Part shown: piece after piece, positions 6,252 to 6,402 of the stretch | Numbering within the stretch: position 1 is the first letter of the stretch | How the letters are laid out: the number at the start of each line of letters is the position of its first letter | NCBI GenBank assembly: GCA_964417785.1 | Contig: CAYQJO010000243.1 | Span: forward strand, 1-6,402 | Source of the DNA: DAOTUL01 sp034437435 | GTDB taxonomy: Bacteria > Chloroflexota > Anaerolineae > Aggregatilineales > Phototrophicaceae | Direction of reading: 5' to 3' | DNA: 6,402 nucleotides | Position numbers and translations under genes: made by a program | The notes under the pieces: generated by a model | Told to the model about the DNA's origin: nothing | The model's database searches: none | Seen by the model: the letters and a program-made list of their open reading frames with translations, nothing else

Positions 6252-6299
6252 CGTAGGGACGCGATTTTTCGCGTCCGCCGTGATCTTGGAAATGCCTAA
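6252..6299. repeat. Second copy of the 1-71 repeat unit
   Basis: Bases 6252-6282 match 22-52 exactly (31 bp), and similarity continues through the edge motif (TTGGAAATGCCTAA here, TTGGAAACGCCTTAA there). It contains the hairpin GGACGCGA-TTTT-TCGCGTCC at 6257-6276. In both copies the unit ends at the 3' end of a minus-strand gene: the histidine kinase here and the GTPase at 72-1130. Confidence 0.85.
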
Positions 6300-6402
6300 G
6301 CCGCCGATGTCGGCAGCCGCACTTCAAACACGGTGCCGCTGCCGGGTGTACTCTCGACGGTGATGGTGCCGCCATGTATTTCGATGATGCGTTTGGCAAT
6401 GG
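6296..6402 (-). CDS. Sensor histidine kinase, C-terminal fragment (gene continues beyond window)
   Basis: Read on the minus strand from the window edge, the first two bases belong to an incomplete codon, then 34 codons end in TAG (6296-6298). The peptide runs IAKRIIEIHGGTITVES, then TPGSGTVFEVRLP and a short TSAA tail. This is the classic end of a HATPase_c domain: the helix after the G2 box (usually GLGLAIAK), then H-GG-I-V-S and the G-GT-F---LP strand. Known members autophosphorylate on histidine using ATP and signal to a response regulator; here only the last part of the ATP-binding domain is visible. The sensor, HisKA domain and partner cannot be seen. The stop codon lies in the repeat edge motif. 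The fragment is too short to appear as a long reading frame but is very characteristic. Confidence 0.85.
   Translation of the reverse strand, partial: IAKRIIEIHGGTITVESTPGSGTVFEVRLPTSAA

Larger units (their letters stand above)
6069..6299. repeat. Convergent intergenic repeat block with inverted edge motifs
   Basis: The gap between two convergent genes is filled by short hairpins and bounded by imperfect inverted copies of one motif: TAAGGCTTTTCAAGA at 6069-6083 and, on the minus strand, TTAGGCATTTCCAAGA at 6299-6284. Both copies contain the stop codon of the gene they touch. Inside are four GGACG-type hairpins (6110-6129, 6174-6193, 6213-6234, 6257-6276), an AT-rich hairpin (6084-6105) and a small stem TCACG-TATC-CGTGA (6153-6166). 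No open reading frame of quality is present. The layout fits a non-autonomous mobile or REP/BIME-like composite, but no target-site duplication is evident. Confidence 0.6.

Noticed and set aside
6110..6276. CRISPR array
   Set aside because: The repeats are self-complementary, irregularly spaced and differ in sequence, and there are no uniform spacers or cas genes.
6130..6399. An 89-codon minus-strand open frame at the right end
   Set aside because: It runs through the hairpin repeats and lies in a different frame from the histidine kinase C-terminus, which has a clear family signature.

Overview
The window looks like a stretch of moderately GC-rich bacterial chromosome with densely packed genes. 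I see no tRNA, rRNA, CRISPR array or transposase. The mix of genes (a heparinase II/III-like lyase, an SGNH esterase and two uroporphyrinogen-decarboxylase-like proteins) and the many short GTAGGGACG...CGTCCCTAC hairpins remind me most of Chloroflexota or another environmental polysaccharide degrader. That assignment is only an inference; no taxonomic marker gene is present.

Layout. 1-71: tail of a palindromic-repeat cluster. 72-1130 (-): COG0523/CobW-type G3E GTPase with a CxCC metal site and a histidine-rich linker. 1131-1227: short intergenic region holding two more hairpins, the second a perfect 30-bp palindrome that supplies the stop codon of the next gene. 1228-3054 (-): heparinase II/III-like protein with a TTG start. 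3055-3124: compact divergent promoter region. 3125-3754 (+): SGNH/GDSL hydrolase. 3751-4788 (+): UroD/MtaA-like protein, overlapping the previous gene by ATGA. 4803-6071 (+): a second, larger UroD-like protein 14 bp downstream. 6072-6295: convergent intergenic region packed with hairpins. 6296-6402 (-): the last 34 codons of a sensor histidine kinase, whose start lies beyond the window.

How the genes may work together. The SGNH hydrolase and the two UroD-like genes almost certainly form one operon, transcribed divergently from the lyase. No enzyme here has a visible signal peptide, so the set would act in the cytoplasm on imported oligosaccharides: beta-elimination of a uronate-containing glycan (lyase), removal of O-acyl groups (SGNH) and possibly methyl-group transfer (the UroD-like pair, relatives of corrinoid methyltransferases such as MtaA and CmuA). 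The COG0523 GTPase could supply metal to such enzymes, but its link to the operon rests only on proximity. The methyl-transfer idea is a hypothesis; no corrinoid protein is encoded in the window.

The most striking non-coding signal is a family of hairpins (20-nt core, fixed GGACG/CGTCC ends, variable but compensated inner triplets, usually a 4-nt loop). They sit only just 3' of stop codons and are absent from the divergent promoter region. A linked edge motif, roughly TAAGGC-TTTCCAAGA, abuts or creates the stop codon of three of the genes.
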